Positions 63,342-64,000 of a stretch of 64,000 bases of DNA are shown piece after piece. The stretch covers positions 1,724,001 through 1,788,000 of the forward strand of contig NZ_CP102268.1 of the NCBI RefSeq assembly GCF_025148285.1, read 5' to 3'. A model generated the notes under the pieces. It worked only from the letters and a program-made list of their open reading frames with translations, was not told the DNA's origin and ran no database searches. The position numbers and the translations under genes were made by a program. The stretch's first letter is position 1. Each line of letters opens with the position of its first letter. The DNA is from Marvinbryantia formatexigens DSM 14469. Its GTDB lineage: Bacteria > Bacillota > Clostridia > Lachnospirales > Lachnospiraceae.

Positions 63342-64000
63342 ATGAAAAACAGAATCACGAAAGCGTTGCTGGCAGTTGCTGTGTCCATTTCCATGCTTTC
63401 TGGAAGCAGCATAGCTGTCATGGCGGAGAGCACGGCCGCCATCAATGAAAAGAACGAAACAGATGAAGTGGTAATCGCTACCTACCGGGACGCAATCCAG
63501 GGAAGCGGCGACGCTTATTACTGCTGGGAAGGAACCTTCGTCTGGGAAGCTCTGACCGTAAACAACGGCGGCGTAATAGAGCCCTGGCTTGCAGAATCCT
63601 GGGAGCACAACGATGATTGTACCGAATGGACTCTGCATCTGCGTCAGGATGCCTACTTTACAGACGGCGTACAGTTTAACGCAGACGTATGCCTGGCAAA
63701 TATTGACCGCTGGGGCAAGGACCTTACCTCCACCTATACGTCTCTGAGCATTGAAAAGACCTTCCCGAATCTGGATACGCTGGAAAAGGTAGATGATTTT
63801 ACAATCAAATGCACATTTACGGAGCCTCTTACCACGCTGGAATATAATCTGTCCGATTACGGCAGCCCCATGTTCAGCCCGAACTGCTTTGATGAGGAAA
63901 CCGGCGTAATCAGCGACTATGCTATCGGCACCGGTCCCTATAAAATCATCGACCACAAAGAAAACGAATATGTTCTTCTGGAAAGAAATGACGACTATTA
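63342..64000 (+). CDS. ABC transporter substrate-binding protein, family 5, NikA/OppA-like (partial)
   Basis: Only the first 219 residues are in the window. A Sec signal peptide ends VMAEST and again lacks a lipobox cysteine. The mature part has the family-5 start (DEVVIATYRDAIQG...) and the block WTLHLRQDAYFTDGVQFNADVCLANIDRW. The start has AAGGAGGAAAAAC. A cobalamin riboswitch precedes it, so the transporter is repressed by B12; this fits cobalt or nickel uptake (NikA-like) better than peptide uptake, but metal-binding residues cannot be judged. Confidence 0.88.
   Translation, partial: MKNRITKALLAVAVSISMLSGSSIAVMAESTAAINEKNETDEVVIATYRDAIQGSGDAYYCWEGTFVWEALTVNNGGVIEPWLAESWEHNDDCTEWTLHLRQDAYFTDGVQFNADVCLANIDRWGKDLTSTYTSLSIEKTFPNLDTLEKVDDFTIKCTFTEPLTTLEYNLSDYGSPMFSPNCFDEETGVISDYAIGTGPYKIIDHKENEYVLLERNDDY

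Noticed and set aside
63327-63956. 209-codon minus-strand frame over the family-5 binding protein
   Set aside because: Plus-strand product has a signal peptide, a perfect Shine-Dalgarno site and family motifs; the minus frame is its shadow.

Overview
The window looks like chromosome of a Gram-positive anaerobe of the Clostridia, most likely Lachnospiraceae (Blautia/Marvinbryantia-like). This is inferred, not proven: base composition is roughly balanced, promoters are sigma-A type with many extended -10 elements (TGnTATACT), Shine-Dalgarno sequences are strong (AAGGAGG), an S-box precedes metK, there are two YesM/YesN-type two-component systems, and several families (DRTGG-CBS pyrophosphatase, AAA_9-type ATPase, carbohydrate ABC systems) are typical of that group. 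No tRNA, rRNA, CRISPR array, insertion sequence or prophage was seen.

Layout. 1-6.8 kb: minus-strand peptide ABC operon oppA-oppB-oppC-oppD-oppF, the last gene cut by the window edge, with a clear promoter. 6.8-9.5 kb: small membrane protein and typA. 9.8-19.4 kb: carbohydrate locus read as sensor/regulator pair, binding protein, two CUT1 permeases and a large six-hairpin-glycosidase-like protein. 19.6-21.8 kb: a nuclease-less AAA_9-type ATPase and a decayed, mosaic sulfatase remnant. 21.8-33.4 kb: a second sugar locus made of a YesM/YesN pair, an RbsABC-like importer with two permeases, and two intact sulfatases. 33.6-37.5 kb: ATP-grasp / two half-size EamA-like transporters / GT2 operon, divergent from a WbqC-family gene. 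37.5-39.9 kb: divergent sirtuin, small secreted or anchored protein, cysteine-peptidase-like protein and HD hydrolase. 40-49.8 kb: split chromate transporter, phosphodiesterase, OmpR-type two-component system, metK under a SAM riboswitch, murA, flavin-reductase-like protein and CBS-pyrophosphatase. 50-54 kb: S1-domain protein, beta-propeller protein and ECF sigma factor. 54.5-60.2 kb: TetR / GH13 / glgB genes followed by a DUF6128-like gene. 60-64 kb: TPR-AAA protein, then a cobalamin riboswitch in front of a family-5 solute-binding protein that runs off the end.

How the parts work together. Much of the window serves import and breakdown of carbohydrates and peptides. Each sugar importer sits beside its own YesM/YesN pair, and in the second locus a shared CGTTTTTTGAAAA motif lies 42 bp upstream of the -10 of both the transporter operon and the sensor gene, which suggests that the regulator controls both. 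The TetR gene has a 9-bp-arm palindrome covering its own promoter and probably controls glycogen-branching and amylase-like genes. The most unusual regulatory structure is a 37-bp minisatellite lying almost entirely in the predicted 5' leader of the ECF sigma factor. Intergenic spaces hold several unrelated families of short palindromic repeats.
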